Shown: in pieces, positions 43,605-51,942 of the stretch | Numbering within the stretch: position 1 is the first letter of the stretch | How the letters are laid out: the number at the start of each line of letters is the position of its first letter | From: JAVVHE01 sp032249695 | GTDB taxonomy: Bacteria > Pseudomonadota > Alphaproteobacteria > Sphingomonadales > Sphingomonadaceae | NCBI GenBank assembly: GCA_032249695.1 | Contig: JAVVHE010000014.1 | Span: 1 to 64,000, forward strand | Reading direction: 5' to 3' | Length of the DNA: 64,000 nt | Made by a program: the position numbers and the translations under genes | The notes under the pieces: model-generated | The model's input: the letters and a program-made list of their open reading frames with translations, nothing else | What the model was told of the DNA's origin: nothing | The model's database searches: none

Positions 43605-44489
43605 CTAAACGCGGAACCCGTCCAGTCCGCTCAGGAACGCGCGCACCGCCGGAGCGGTATCGGGCCGGGCGAGCGCGTAGGCGATGTTGGCTGTGAGGTG
43701 CCCGGCCTTGTCGCCGCAATCGAAGCGGCGACCCCTGAACGCAACGCCATGGAACGGCTGGCGGCCGATCAACCCCGCCATCGCGTCGGTCAGCTGGATC
43801 TCGCCGCCCGCGCCGCGCCGCCCCTCGGCCAGCAGATCCATCACCTCAGGCTGCAGGATATAGCGGCCGATGACCGCGAGCCGCGACGGCGCTTCCTCCG
43901 GCTTCGGCTTCTCGACAAGTCCGCGCACTTCGGTCAGCGCGCCCCGCGTCTCGCCGGGGGTCAGCACGCCGTAGCGGTTGGTGTGCTCGTGGGGCACCTC
44001 TTCGACCGCGACGAGATTGCCGCCGACTTCGGCATAGAGGTCGACCATCTGCTTCAGGCACGGCGTGTCCGCCTGCACAAGATCGTCGGGCAGGATGACG
44101 GCGAAAGGTTCGTTCCCGACGACCGCGCGCGCGCACCAGACGGCATGGCCCAGCCCAAGCGGCTCCATCTGGCGGACCGAGAGGATGCGGCCCGCAGGCG
44201 TCACGGTCGCTGAGTCGAGATCCGCCAGCTGCGCGGTCTTGTTGCGCGCCTCCAGCGTCGCGCGCATCTCATAATGCAGATCGAAATGGTCCTCGAGCGC
44301 GGTCTTGCCGCGCGCGGTCACGAACACGATCCGCTCGATTCCGGCCGCGAAGGCTTCCTCGACGGCGTACTGGATCAGCGGTTTGTCGACGACGGGCAGT
44401 AGTTCCTTCGGCACCACCTTGGTGGCGGGGAGGAAGCGCGTGCCCATGCCGGCTACGGGGAAAACGGCGGTGCGGACGGGTTTTGGCAT
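43605..44489 (-). CDS. galU: UTP-glucose-1-phosphate uridylyltransferase
   Basis: The 294-residue enzyme makes UDP-glucose for polysaccharide and glycolipid synthesis. It has AVFPVAGMGTRFLPATKVVP (nucleotide-binding loop), KPLIQYAVEEAFAAGIERIV, AVILPDDLVQ, RYGVL, VEKPKPEEAPS and GRYILQPEVMDLL. It lies between the aldolase and the divergent rpsT. The front starts at the ATG at 44489 with no strong ribosome-binding site; the frame extends 26 codons upstream without galU character. Confidence 0.95.
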   Translation of the reverse strand: MPKPVRTAVFPVAGMGTRFLPATKVVPKELLPVVDKPLIQYAVEEAFAAGIERIVFVTARGKTALEDHFDLHYEMRATLEARNKTAQLADLDSATVTPAGRILSVRQMEPLGLGHAVWCARAVVGNEPFAVILPDDLVQADTPCLKQMVDLYAEVGGNLVAVEEVPHEHTNRYGVLTPGETRGALTEVRGLVEKPKPEEAPSRLAVIGRYILQPEVMDLLAEGRRGAGGEIQLTDAMAGLIGRQPFHGVAFRGRRFDCGDKAGHLTANIAYALARPDTAPAVRAFLSGLDGFRV

Positions 44490-44658
44490 GGGCGTTCTCG
44501 TGCTGCGGCGGCTGCGTTTGGGCAAGAGGGCTGCGGCGTCGGGGCGACGCGGGTTGACGCATCGCACGCGCTGCGGCTAGTGGCGCGGTTTGCGCGGGGT
44601 GCCCTCGGCGGCGCCGGAGCCCGCGCGGCTTCACGACAGAAGGCTGACAGGTTTTTAG

Positions 44659-44922
44659 ATGGCGAACACTCCGCAAGCCCGCAAGCGCATCCGCCGCAAT
44701 GACCGCCGCGCCGAGATCAACGGCGCGCGCGTCAGCCGCATCCGCACATTCGTCCGCAAGGCCGAGTCGGCACTGGAAGGCGGAGCGAAGGATCCCGCGG
44801 CTGTGGCACTGAAGGCGGCCGAGTCGGAGCTGATGCGCGGTGTGGCGCGCGGTGTGATCCATAAGAACACCGCCGCGCGTAAGATTTCGCGGCTGACAAA
44901 GCGCCTGTCTGCGATCAGCTAG
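44659..44922 (+). CDS. rpsT: 30S ribosomal protein S20
   Basis: The 87-residue protein starts MANTPQARKRIRRNDRRAEI and contains AESELMRGVARGVIHKNTAA and ARKISRLTKRL. It is monocistronic, with its own terminator, and precedes dnaA, an order I associate with sphingomonads. Confidence 0.97.
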   Translation: MANTPQARKRIRRNDRRAEINGARVSRIRTFVRKAESALEGGAKDPAAVALKAAESELMRGVARGVIHKNTAARKISRLTKRLSAIS

Positions 44923-44955
44923 ACCGCCGCTCAAAACCGGCCCGGTAACCACGCG

Positions 44956-44985
44956 AAAAGGCGGCCAAAGCGGCCGCCTTTTTGT
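44956..44985 (+). terminator. Rho-independent terminator of rpsT
   Basis: AAAAGGCGGCC-AAAGC-GGCCGCCTTTTT is a perfect 11-bp stem followed by a T-run (44956-44983). It begins 34 bases after the rpsT stop. This is the best terminator in the window; the A-run on the other side would let it work in both directions. Confidence 0.9.
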
Positions 44986-45538
44986 TGCGTCGATGTGACG
45001 GAGCGATGACGGGTCGTCGCGATTCGTTTCGTCATTAATGGTTCATAATCCGCGCGTTTCCGCGCCTTCCCGGCGGAATCCCCGGACTTCCATGTCAAGC
45101 CGGGTTCTTTCGTCCATCCCACAATATCCTGCTTGCAGCCGGTTCATCGGCGAGCATAGATTGACGTCACACCGCGGGGCGAGCAGCTCCCGGTTTCAAT
45201 AGAAGATTGATCGCAATAGTGCAGGCCGTGGGCAGATTATGCCTGGTCTGTGCGCGGATAAATCTGGCCTTGGGACGAGCTGTTTGGAGGGGCTGGTGAT
45301 TGTGGGACGGATGTTGGTTGACTGTTCACGACCTGTACTGCCGGGCATGAGTTGCTGGCGGTGTGTGATGCGCGATCCAGCAGGCCTTCGCGGATCCGGA
45401 GCGCGGTCGCGCGGTTAGCGCAGCCGCTCCAGCCACCACCGCCCGCCGCTGCGGCGCCGCTTTCCATCCCATTCGCTGCTTCACTCTGGCTCCGGTGCGG
45501 GGCAGAGGCTGTGGCCCTGTCAGTCGAGCACACGCCCC
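44986..45538. other. Upstream region of dnaA, no clear oriC signature
   Basis: This 553-base spacer holds short AT-richer patches (TCATTAATGGTTCATAATC near 45032-45050, CACAATATCC at 45120) but no perfect DnaA box (TTATCCACA) on either strand. I see no ORF with codon structure or family likeness. It probably contains the dnaA promoter and leader. In many alphaproteobacteria the origin is not next to dnaA, which fits. Confidence 0.5.
45133..45161 (+). promoter_or_regulatory. dnaA: Possible dnaA promoter
   Basis: TTGCAG (45133-45138) and ATAGAT (45156-45161) are separated by 17 bases on the plus strand. This would give a leader of about 370 bases to the ATG at 45539. A second TTGACT at 45318 has no matching -10. 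The match is moderate. Confidence 0.3.
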
Positions 45539-46909
45539 ATGCCGAACACCCCCGCCACCGCGCGCACTGCCAGCCAGCCGTCCGAGCCGCACGAGGCAGC
45601 GTGGGCCGCGATCCGCTCTGAGCTGCAATCCGAGTTCGGCGAGCGTACCTTCACCAGCTGGCTGAAGCCGATCCGCCTGCTCCGTGTCGAGCACGGCGAG
45701 GCGGTGCTGGCGCTGGAGACGAAGTTCACCTGCGACTATGTCCGCGACAATTTCGCGGGCCGCTTGCGCAGCCTGTGGGCCGTGCGGGGCGAGGGCGTGC
45801 GCCACGTCCGGCTCGTCGTCGCGCCCGCCGGCCTCGCGCCCGGCGATCCGATCCCCTTCCCCGGCGCGGTCGCGCTGGCCGACACGGGGGCGACGCTGGA
45901 GCCGCGCTTCCGCTTCGACAGCTTCATCCTCGGCACCTCGAACGAGATCGCCTGGGGCGCCGCCAGGAAGCTCGCCGAGGGCGCGCTGCCTGGCCTCAAC
46001 CTGCTGTTCCTCCACAGCTGCACCGGGCTCGGCAAGACCCACCTGATGCAGGCGATCGGCCACGACGTGCGCGCGCGCAATCTCAATGCGCGCATCGCCT
46101 ATCTGTCCGCCGAGAAGTTCATGGTGGAGTTCCGCTCGGCGCTGCGCAGCGACGACATGGACGGCTTCAAGCAGCGGATGCGCGGGCTTGATCTGCTGAT
46201 GATCGACGACGTGCAGTTCATCGCCGGCAAGGAAAAGACGCAGGACGAGTTCTTCCATACGTTGAACGAGCTGATGACCGCGGGCCGCCGCATCGTCATT
46301 TCGGCAGACCGTCCGCCGCGCGATCTGCTCAACATCCAGGACCGCATCCTGTCGCGGCTGGCGGGTGGCCTCGTGGCCGACATCGGCCCGGCGGATTACG
46401 AGCTGCGGTTGAACATCCTTCATGCCAAGCTCGCCGACATCGGTGGTCCGGCGGTGCCCGACGACGTGATGAAGTTCCTCGCGCGGCGCATCAGCTCGAA
46501 CGTGCGCGAGCTGGAGGGTGCGCTGAACCGGGTCGTCGTCTGCGCCGAGATGCGCGGGACCCCGATCACGATTGATTTCGCGTCGATCGTGCTCGCCGAC
46601 CAGCTGCGCGCGCACGATCGGCGGCTGACGGTCGACGAAATCATCCGCCGCACCGCCGACCAGTTCGGCCTGAAGGTGAGCGACCTGCTCTCGCCCTCGC
46701 GCGCGCGCGATATCGCCCGCCCGCGCCAGGTGGCGATGTATGTCGCCAAGAAGATGACGCAGCGCAGCCTGCCCGAGATCGGGCGCCGGTTCGGCGGCAA
46801 GGACCATACGACGGTGCTGCACGCGGTGCGGCGGATCGAAGAACTTCGAGCGACCGACCGGGAGCTGGACGGAAGCGTCGCCAAGCTGATGCGGAGCTTG
46901 GAGAACTAG
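45539..46909 (+). CDS. dnaA: Chromosomal replication initiator DnaA
   Basis: The 456-residue AAA+ initiator binds and opens oriC. The N-terminal domain (AAWAAIRSELQSEFGERTFT) and linker lead to the AAA+ core: Walker A LHSCTGLGKTHLM, Walker B LDLLMIDDVQFIAGKEKTQD and the box VII-like SSNVRELEGALNRVV. The DNA-binding domain IV has RPRQVAMYVAKKMTQRSLPE and FGGKDHTTVLHAVRRI. The sequence SADRPPRDL is standard. No ribosome-binding site is obvious before ATG 45539. An IS remnant begins nine bases after its stop. Confidence 0.98.
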   Translation: MPNTPATARTASQPSEPHEAAWAAIRSELQSEFGERTFTSWLKPIRLLRVEHGEAVLALETKFTCDYVRDNFAGRLRSLWAVRGEGVRHVRLVVAPAGLAPGDPIPFPGAVALADTGATLEPRFRFDSFILGTSNEIAWGAARKLAEGALPGLNLLFLHSCTGLGKTHLMQAIGHDVRARNLNARIAYLSAEKFMVEFRSALRSDDMDGFKQRMRGLDLLMIDDVQFIAGKEKTQDEFFHTLNELMTAGRRIVISADRPPRDLLNIQDRILSRLAGGLVADIGPADYELRLNILHAKLADIGGPAVPDDVMKFLARRISSNVRELEGALNRVVVCAEMRGTPITIDFASIVLADQLRAHDRRLTVDEIIRRTADQFGLKVSDLLSPSRARDIARPRQVAMYVAKKMTQRSLPEIGRRFGGKDHTTVLHAVRRIEELRATDRELDGSVAKLMRSLEN

Positions 46910-46918
46910 GCTGAGGAG

Positions 46919-47105
46919 TCATTGACCGAGCCAGCAGATGACGGTTGCGGCGATGCAGATGGCCGATAAGAAGCTGTGTGCGCAGCGATCGTAGCGGGTG
47001 GACGCGGCGCCAGTCCTTGAGACGGCCGCACATGTTTTCGATTTTGCGCCGTGTACGGAAACGCTGGATCTTGCGGTGGAGCTGGGGTCGGTAACGCGGG
47101 CCTGG
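46919..47105 (-). mobile_element. IS5-family transposase remnant (C-terminal end, frameshifted)
   Basis: On the minus strand one frame reads FRTRRKIENMCGRLKDWRRV; two bases are then missing and another frame continues RYDRCAHSFLSAICIAATVI followed by CWLGQ and TGA at 46919-46921. Intact relatives read ...KIENMFGRLKDWRRVATRYDRCAH..., the C-terminus of IS5/IS4-type DDE transposases. Only about 60 residues remain and no complete terminal inverted repeat is visible. The remnant stop lies nine bases from the dnaA stop. The spacer 47106-47173 shows nothing else. Confidence 0.75.
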
Positions 47106-47173
47106 TGAGTGCGCCTGAAGACGCGTAATGGGCGTCAGGGCGGCGCGGCGCGCGCGGGCTGAGGCAGGGCGGC

Positions 47174-47650
47174 ATGGCAGGCAAGAGGCAGGAGATGCGG
47201 GACGAGGCGGGTGACGACACGCCGGAAGCGAAGAAAGCGGTGTTCCGGCGGCTGGTAGAACTTTATGCGCGGGCCGACCTGGAGGCGATGGTGGCGCTGA
47301 TCGCGCCCGACTATGTGGGGCATACCGCGGCGGGCCCGCGCGACTGGACTGGGTTCCGGCGGAGCATCCTCAATTTCCACCAGCTATTCGACTATGCACC
47401 CGACAGCTTCATCGTGGAGGACCAGTTCGCGGACGGCGACCGGGTGGCCACGCGCATGACCGCCCATGTGCGCGACCGCGCGAGCGGCGCGCCGATGACG
47501 ATGATGGGCATCAACTTGGCGGTGATCCGGGGCGGGAAGATCATCGAGGAATGGAACACGTGGGAAATGATGGCCCCGGCCGCGCAGGTGGGTGACGGGG
47601 GAACGGACGGCGGGTCGCTCTCGGTTCGCGGGGCGCGGACGGCGGAGTGA
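47174..47650 (+). CDS. SnoaL-like ester cyclase family protein
   Basis: The 158-residue protein has the SnoaL order AVFRRLVELYARADLEAMVA, LIAPDYVGHTAAGPRDWTGF, FADGDRVATRMTAHVRDRAS and MMGINLAVIRGGKIIEEWNT. SnoaL folds host small cyclases, hydrolases and isomerases; the reaction is unknown. The C-terminal 20 residues (GDGGTDGGSLSVRGARTAE) do not belong to the family and run into the start of the truncated peptidase gene, so the end may be altered by rearrangement. The start is uncertain: ATG at 47174 or at 47195, the latter with AGGCAGGAG close by. Confidence 0.7.
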   Translation: MAGKRQEMRDEAGDDTPEAKKAVFRRLVELYARADLEAMVALIAPDYVGHTAAGPRDWTGFRRSILNFHQLFDYAPDSFIVEDQFADGDRVATRMTAHVRDRASGAPMTMMGINLAVIRGGKIIEEWNTWEMMAPAAQVGDGGTDGGSLSVRGARTAE

Positions 47651-48936
47651 GGGCGCGGGAGCGGATCGCGCATCTCCTGAACTCCGGCGCGGAACAGCTG
47701 CTGACCCCGCACGATGGCAAGGCCGAAACCAGCTCGGCTGCGCTCTCGCCCGACGGGCGCACGGCCTATGTCGTCTCAAACGTCGGCCGCGACCGGCAGG
47801 CGTTCGGAGCGATCGCGATCAGCGCGGCGGGCAGGCCGAGCCCGGTGAACTACTTCGCCTCGCGCGAGGACGCGGTCGCGGACAGCCTGGTGCTGAGTGA
47901 CGACGGCCGCTCGCTCGCGCTGCTGTGGAACGCAAACGGACGCAGCGAACTCGCGCTCTATGATCCGCGCACAGGCAGAAGCCGCCCGGTCCGTCTGCCG
48001 GTCGATATCGTCTCCCTCTCGGAGTTCAGCCGCGACGGCCGGACGCTCGCCATCACGGGCAGCAGCGCGAACGCAACCGCCGACATCTACCTGGTCGATG
48101 TGGCGAGCGGGGCGGTCAAGCGCGTCACTGAAAGCCGCCACGACGGCGTCAACCTGGCAGAGCTGATCCGCCCCGAGCTGATCCGCTACCAGGCCGAAGA
48201 CGGCACTCCGCTCAGCGGCTGGCTCTATCGCCCGCGCAGCGCGACGGGGCCGATGGCGGTGGTGTTCAACTATCATGGCGGGCCCGAGGGCCAGGCGCGG
48301 CCGACGCTAAGCCCCGACGCGCAGGCGCTGGCTGCCAACGGCATCGCGGTCTTCGCGCCCAACGTCCGCGGCTCGTCGGGTTTCGGCAAGGCGTTCATGG
48401 CGATGGACGACGGCGCGAAGCGCTGGAACAGCATTGACGACATCAAGGCGAGCACCGACGCGCTCATTGCGATGGGGATTGCCGATCCGAATCGGCTGGG
48501 CATCATGGGCGGCAGCTATGGCGGCTACATGGTGATGGCGGGCGTCACCGAATATCCGCAGATGTTCGCAGCCGGGGTGAACCTGTTCGGGATCGTCAAT
48601 TTCGCCAGCTTCTTCGCGCAGACCGAGCCTTGGATGGCTGCAATCTCCACCACCGAATATGGCGACCCCACCACGCAGGCGGACATGCTGAAGTCGCTCT
48701 CGCCGCTCTACAAGCTCGATCGGATCACGACGCCGCTGTTCGTGCTGCACGGAGCAAACGACACCAACGTGCCCGTCGTCGAGGCAGAGCAGATCGTCTC
48801 GACGCTGAAGGCGCGCGGGGTGCCGGTCCGCTACACGCTGTTCCCCGACGAGGGGCACGGCTGGCGCAAGGTTGCGAACCGCGTTCGCTCAACGACCGAG
48901 ATCGTCGACTTCTTCGTTCAGAAGCTGAAGCCCTAG
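47647..48936 (+). CDS. S9-family peptidase lacking its N-terminal part
   Basis: The 429-residue product has an intact hydrolase domain: HGGPEGQARPTLSPDAQALA, Ser at about 290 in GGSYGGYMVM, Asp in HGANDTNVPVVEA and His in DEGHGWRK. The front begins in mid-propeller (LNSGAEQLLTPHDGKAETSS, AALSPDGRTAYVVSN), whereas family members have about 640 residues with a signal peptide. The GTG used here overlaps the SnoaL stop. I infer a deletion removed about 200 residues and the secretion signal; it may be a pseudogene or a cytoplasmic relic. The nearby IS remnant is a possible cause. Confidence 0.75.
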   Translation: MRARERIAHLLNSGAEQLLTPHDGKAETSSAALSPDGRTAYVVSNVGRDRQAFGAIAISAAGRPSPVNYFASREDAVADSLVLSDDGRSLALLWNANGRSELALYDPRTGRSRPVRLPVDIVSLSEFSRDGRTLAITGSSANATADIYLVDVASGAVKRVTESRHDGVNLAELIRPELIRYQAEDGTPLSGWLYRPRSATGPMAVVFNYHGGPEGQARPTLSPDAQALAANGIAVFAPNVRGSSGFGKAFMAMDDGAKRWNSIDDIKASTDALIAMGIADPNRLGIMGGSYGGYMVMAGVTEYPQMFAAGVNLFGIVNFASFFAQTEPWMAAISTTEYGDPTTQADMLKSLSPLYKLDRITTPLFVLHGANDTNVPVVEAEQIVSTLKARGVPVRYTLFPDEGHGWRKVANRVRSTTEIVDFFVQKLKP

Positions 48937-48989
48937 GGCGCGTTCGAAACGCGCTCTGCCGGGCAGCCCGATCGTCAGCCGGTCGGCGC

Positions 48990-50663
48990 TCAGCCCCGGT
49001 CGTGTCGCCGCAGCGCCCAGCGCAGCGCGCCTGCGCCCGCGCCGCGCAGGACGATCTGCTGCGCGGCGATGCCGAGGCCGCTTGCGGATACGAGCATGCC
49101 CGCCTCCAGCGCGGGTGCCAGCGACGCGGTGAACAGCCAGCGCTGGCCGCCGGGGGTGTCGATGCGGATGCAGCCGTCGGCGAGCGCTGCGGTGACGCCC
49201 GCGGCGAGGTGGAAGCGCGCGGCCCAGGGCGGAGCCATACGGAACTGGCGCTGGACCAGCTCATCCTCGCCGCGAAGCTCGAAGCCGTCGCGCGAAAGCG
49301 TCAGCGCGCGGCGATGATCCAAGCCCCAGCGGCGGCGATAGCCGTCGTGCACGGCTTCGACGTGAATGCCCAAGGGAGTCTCGTGGCGGCGGGCGGTGAC
49401 CTCGCTGACGCCGCGGCCGAGCCCGCCATCGTCGCGCAGCCCCGTCGACGCCGTCTCGGCAACCGTCAGCGTGCTGTGCGCCGCGGTTCCACGCGCCATC
49501 AACGCGAGCGGCGAGGCCAGCGCGCGCTCCACGCCGCGCTGGCCGCCGACGTTCGTCAGGATCCGCTCGCCGCCGCTTACGAACTCCAGCCCCAGCGTCG
49601 ATGCGCTGCAGCCCGCGCTGAAGCGCTGCTCGGGCGGAGGCCCCGCGTCGAGCAGCAGGCAGCTGGGGCCGAGGTCGATCCGCTGCAGCGCCGGCTCCGG
49701 CAACGCTGCGCCCTCGGCCACGGCGGCCAGTGCCGATGTCAGCCGTACGCCGCTGAACGCGACGCCCGACAAGGCGGCGAGCCGACCATCGGGCAGCACC
49801 ACGCCCCGCAAAGCGACCGCACAAGCTGCCAGGCGCGCGGCCACCAGCCGCGGCAAAGCCCGCCCGCGGGCGCCGTAAACCGCGCCGACGCTCACCAGCA
49901 GCTCGATCGCCTCCAGCTGGTCGACCGGCGCGCGCGTCGCCACCGCCCCGCTCTCGGCCACGAACAGCGCCACAGCCTCGCCGAGCGCAGCCTCGGCGCG
50001 CGCCAGCCGCTCGTCGCCGCCCGGCAGTGCCAGCGCCAGCGCGGCCGCAGCCGCAGTCGCTCTGATCTGGTCGAGCCCCGGCTCTGTTCGCTCCGCCCCG
50101 CGCTCCAGCACGCGCACGGCGTGGGCGAGGTGCATCAGAAAGGCCGAGCGCACCGGCAGTTCGACCTTCGCGAGCAGCAGGCCCGAGTGCAGCAGGAACG
50201 CGAGCACGCGGCGGCCGAGCCGCGCAGGCTCCCACGCCCAGCCGCCGGGCGTGGCGTTCGCTGCAAGCCAGCCGCTGAGCAGCGGCGCTGCGAGCGCGGT
50301 GGCGCGGCCATTGCCGTGGCTGGCGAGGTCGCGCGCCCAGCCGAAGCTGTCAGCAAATGCGTGGAGTTCGGCGGTCGGCCAGCCATTGCGCCAGCTCAGC
50401 TCGGCCAGCCGGATGCTCGCGCCGCCATAGCTGAGGCGGCCGGCGAGCATCGCCTGCGCGCGCTCGGCCGATCCCGCGAGCGGATCGCGCGGAGCCGCCA
50501 GCAGCTTCGCCGGGAAGCGCGGCGGGGCGACCGCTGCCAGCCGCAGCTTGGGTGCGAAGCCGAAGCGCGCCACCTCGCCCACCCGCGCGACGAGGCCGAC
50601 GCCGCGCTCCAGATCGGAGCGTGTGAGGCGCGTGCCCGGCTGCGCGAGGAGCGATGCGGTCAT
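48990..50663 (-). CDS. Heparinase II/III-family protein
   Basis: The 557-residue protein has an alpha-toroid-like first half (Ala/Leu-rich helices) and a C-terminal beta-rich half with LGLEFVSGGERILTNVGGQR, ARGTAAHSTLTVAETAST and IHVEAVHDGYRRRWGLDHRR, the pattern of heparinase II/III-type lyases. These cleave uronate-containing polysaccharides, but many bacterial members are uncharacterised. No signal peptide is visible at the ATG. It overlaps rpe by four bases, which suggests cotranscription with a sugar-phosphate enzyme. Confidence 0.85.
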   Translation of the reverse strand: MTASLLAQPGTRLTRSDLERGVGLVARVGEVARFGFAPKLRLAAVAPPRFPAKLLAAPRDPLAGSAERAQAMLAGRLSYGGASIRLAELSWRNGWPTAELHAFADSFGWARDLASHGNGRATALAAPLLSGWLAANATPGGWAWEPARLGRRVLAFLLHSGLLLAKVELPVRSAFLMHLAHAVRVLERGAERTEPGLDQIRATAAAAALALALPGGDERLARAEAALGEAVALFVAESGAVATRAPVDQLEAIELLVSVGAVYGARGRALPRLVAARLAACAVALRGVVLPDGRLAALSGVAFSGVRLTSALAAVAEGAALPEPALQRIDLGPSCLLLDAGPPPEQRFSAGCSASTLGLEFVSGGERILTNVGGQRGVERALASPLALMARGTAAHSTLTVAETASTGLRDDGGLGRGVSEVTARRHETPLGIHVEAVHDGYRRRWGLDHRRALTLSRDGFELRGEDELVQRQFRMAPPWAARFHLAAGVTAALADGCIRIDTPGGQRWLFTASLAPALEAGMLVSASGLGIAAQQIVLRGAGAGALRWALRRHDRG

Positions 50664-51334
50664 GCGGCCGCCCGAACCGGGGGCCGCAATGCAGCGATAT
50701 TGGCCGAATAGGACGCCGCGCCGCCGCGAAACGCCGCCGTCCCGGCGACGAGCACGTTCGCGCCCGCGGCGACCACGTCCCGCGCGGTCTGCGGATCGAT
50801 GCCCCCGTCGACTTCCAGCAGGATGTCGCGCCCGCCGCGCTCGATCTCGGTCCTCAGCCGCGCGATCTTGGGCAGCACCGACGCGATGAATGCCTGGCCG
50901 CCGAAGCCGGGATTGACGCTCATCACCAGAATCAGGTCGACGAGGTCGAGCACGGGCAGCACTGCCTCGACCGGAGTCGCGGGGTTGAGTGCGACGCCCG
51001 CCTTCGCGCCCGCGGCGTGGATGCGCTGCAACGTGCGGTGAAGATGCGGCCCGGCTTCGGGGTGGACGGTCAGAATGTCCGCGCCCGCCGCCACGAAATC
51101 GTCGATGAACGGGTCCACCGGCGCGATCATCAGATGCACGTCGAACGGCTTCGCGCTGTGCGGCTTCAGCGCCTTCACGACCGCTGCGCCGATCGTCAGG
51201 TTGGGCACGAAATGCCCGTCCATCACATCGACATGGATGAAATCGGCACCCGCCTGGTCGATCGCGGCAACTTCCTCACCCAGCCGCGCGAAATCGGCGG
51301 ACAGGATCGAAGGCGCGATCAGCACGGAGTTCAT
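50660..51334 (-). CDS. rpe: Ribulose-phosphate 3-epimerase
   Basis: The 224-residue TIM-barrel enzyme converts ribulose-5-phosphate and xylulose-5-phosphate. Motifs are APSILSADFARLGEEVAAID, FIHVDVMDGHFVPNLTIG (metal-binding His and Asp), HLMIAPVDPF, VHPEAGPHLHRTL, MSVNPGFGGQAFI and EVDGGIDPQTARDVVAAGAN. All catalytic positions are intact. It lies upstream of the heparinase-like gene. Confidence 0.97.
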   Translation of the reverse strand: MNSVLIAPSILSADFARLGEEVAAIDQAGADFIHVDVMDGHFVPNLTIGAAVVKALKPHSAKPFDVHLMIAPVDPFIDDFVAAGADILTVHPEAGPHLHRTLQRIHAAGAKAGVALNPATPVEAVLPVLDLVDLILVMSVNPGFGGQAFIASVLPKIARLRTEIERGGRDILLEVDGGIDPQTARDVVAAGANVLVAGTAAFRGGAASYSANIAALRPPVRAAA

Positions 51335-51446
51335 CGCTCGACTGTAGCGCGGGCGTCACAGTCGGCAAAGCTATCCACAGAAAATAAACACTCCGCCAGC
51401 CGCGCCGACGAGACTTTCTGTCCGATCGGCGGCGAGATGCGGAGGC

Positions 51447-51543
51447 GGGTGGGAGCCGGGACGACCCAGACCGGGTTCGTTACGGCTGCTTCCTTCCGGA
51501 CCTGACCGGGTTGGCGAGCGGCCTGCCCGCCCGGCTCCCGGCC
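51447..51543 (-). ncRNA. ffs: Signal recognition particle RNA (4.5S type)
   Basis: The minus strand contains the near-invariant SRP RNA core GGTCCGGAAGGAAGCAGCC (within 51484-51502), bracketed by long complementary arms: GGGAGCCGGG at the 5' side (51530-51539) and CCCGGCTCCC at the 3' side (51451-51460). The fold is a single hairpin of about 95 bases, the size of proteobacterial 4.5S RNA. It binds Ffh and targets nascent membrane proteins. Exact ends are by symmetry of the stem only. Confidence 0.9.
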
Positions 51544-51609
51544 GCCATATGCGGTCGCGCGGGCGCGATCACAAGTGCGCCGCGATCGCGGCAGCGTCCG
51601 TGCTGATCG

Positions 51610-51942
51610 CTACCGGCGCGCGTCGGCGCTTGCGGGGGGCATCCGGACGGTCAGTTCGGGCAGCTCGCGGCTAAGCACGATCTGGCAGGCGAGCCGACTG
51701 TAGCGCGAGGCGTGCGGCGCGAAATCGAGCATATCCTCCTCGGCCTCGCTCGGCCGCGGCAGCAGCGCGAACTGTTCGGGCGCGATGAACACGTGGCAGG
51801 TGGAGCACGCCATCGCGCCATCGCACGCTCCTTCGAGCGGTTGGCCATGCGCCTGCGCGATGTCGAGCAGCCGCTCGCCGGACGTGCCCTCGGCTTCGAT
51901 CGTGCGCGTGCCGTCGGCCGAAACGAAGCGGATGCGCGTCAC
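51610..51942 (-). CDS. Adrenodoxin-type [2Fe-2S] ferredoxin
   Basis: The 110-residue protein has RIRFVSADGTRTIEAEGTSG, then ACDGAMACSTCHVFI (Cys-x5-Cys-x2-Cys, the cluster loop) and a fourth Cys in SRLACQIVLS. This spacing is that of ISC-type and adrenodoxin-type ferredoxins, which pass electrons to Fe-S assembly or to monooxygenases. The GTG at 51942 overlaps the upstream desulfurase stop (GTGA). The location behind two cysteine desulfurases suggests a role in Fe-S synthesis. Confidence 0.9.
   Translation of the reverse strand: MTRIRFVSADGTRTIEAEGTSGERLLDIAQAHGQPLEGACDGAMACSTCHVFIAPEQFALLPRPSEAEEDMLDFAPHASRYSRLACQIVLSRELPELTVRMPPASADARR

Noticed and set aside
44986..45538. oriC upstream of dnaA
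   Set aside because: No perfect DnaA box and no 13-mer-like AT-rich repeats are present; the AT patches are short.
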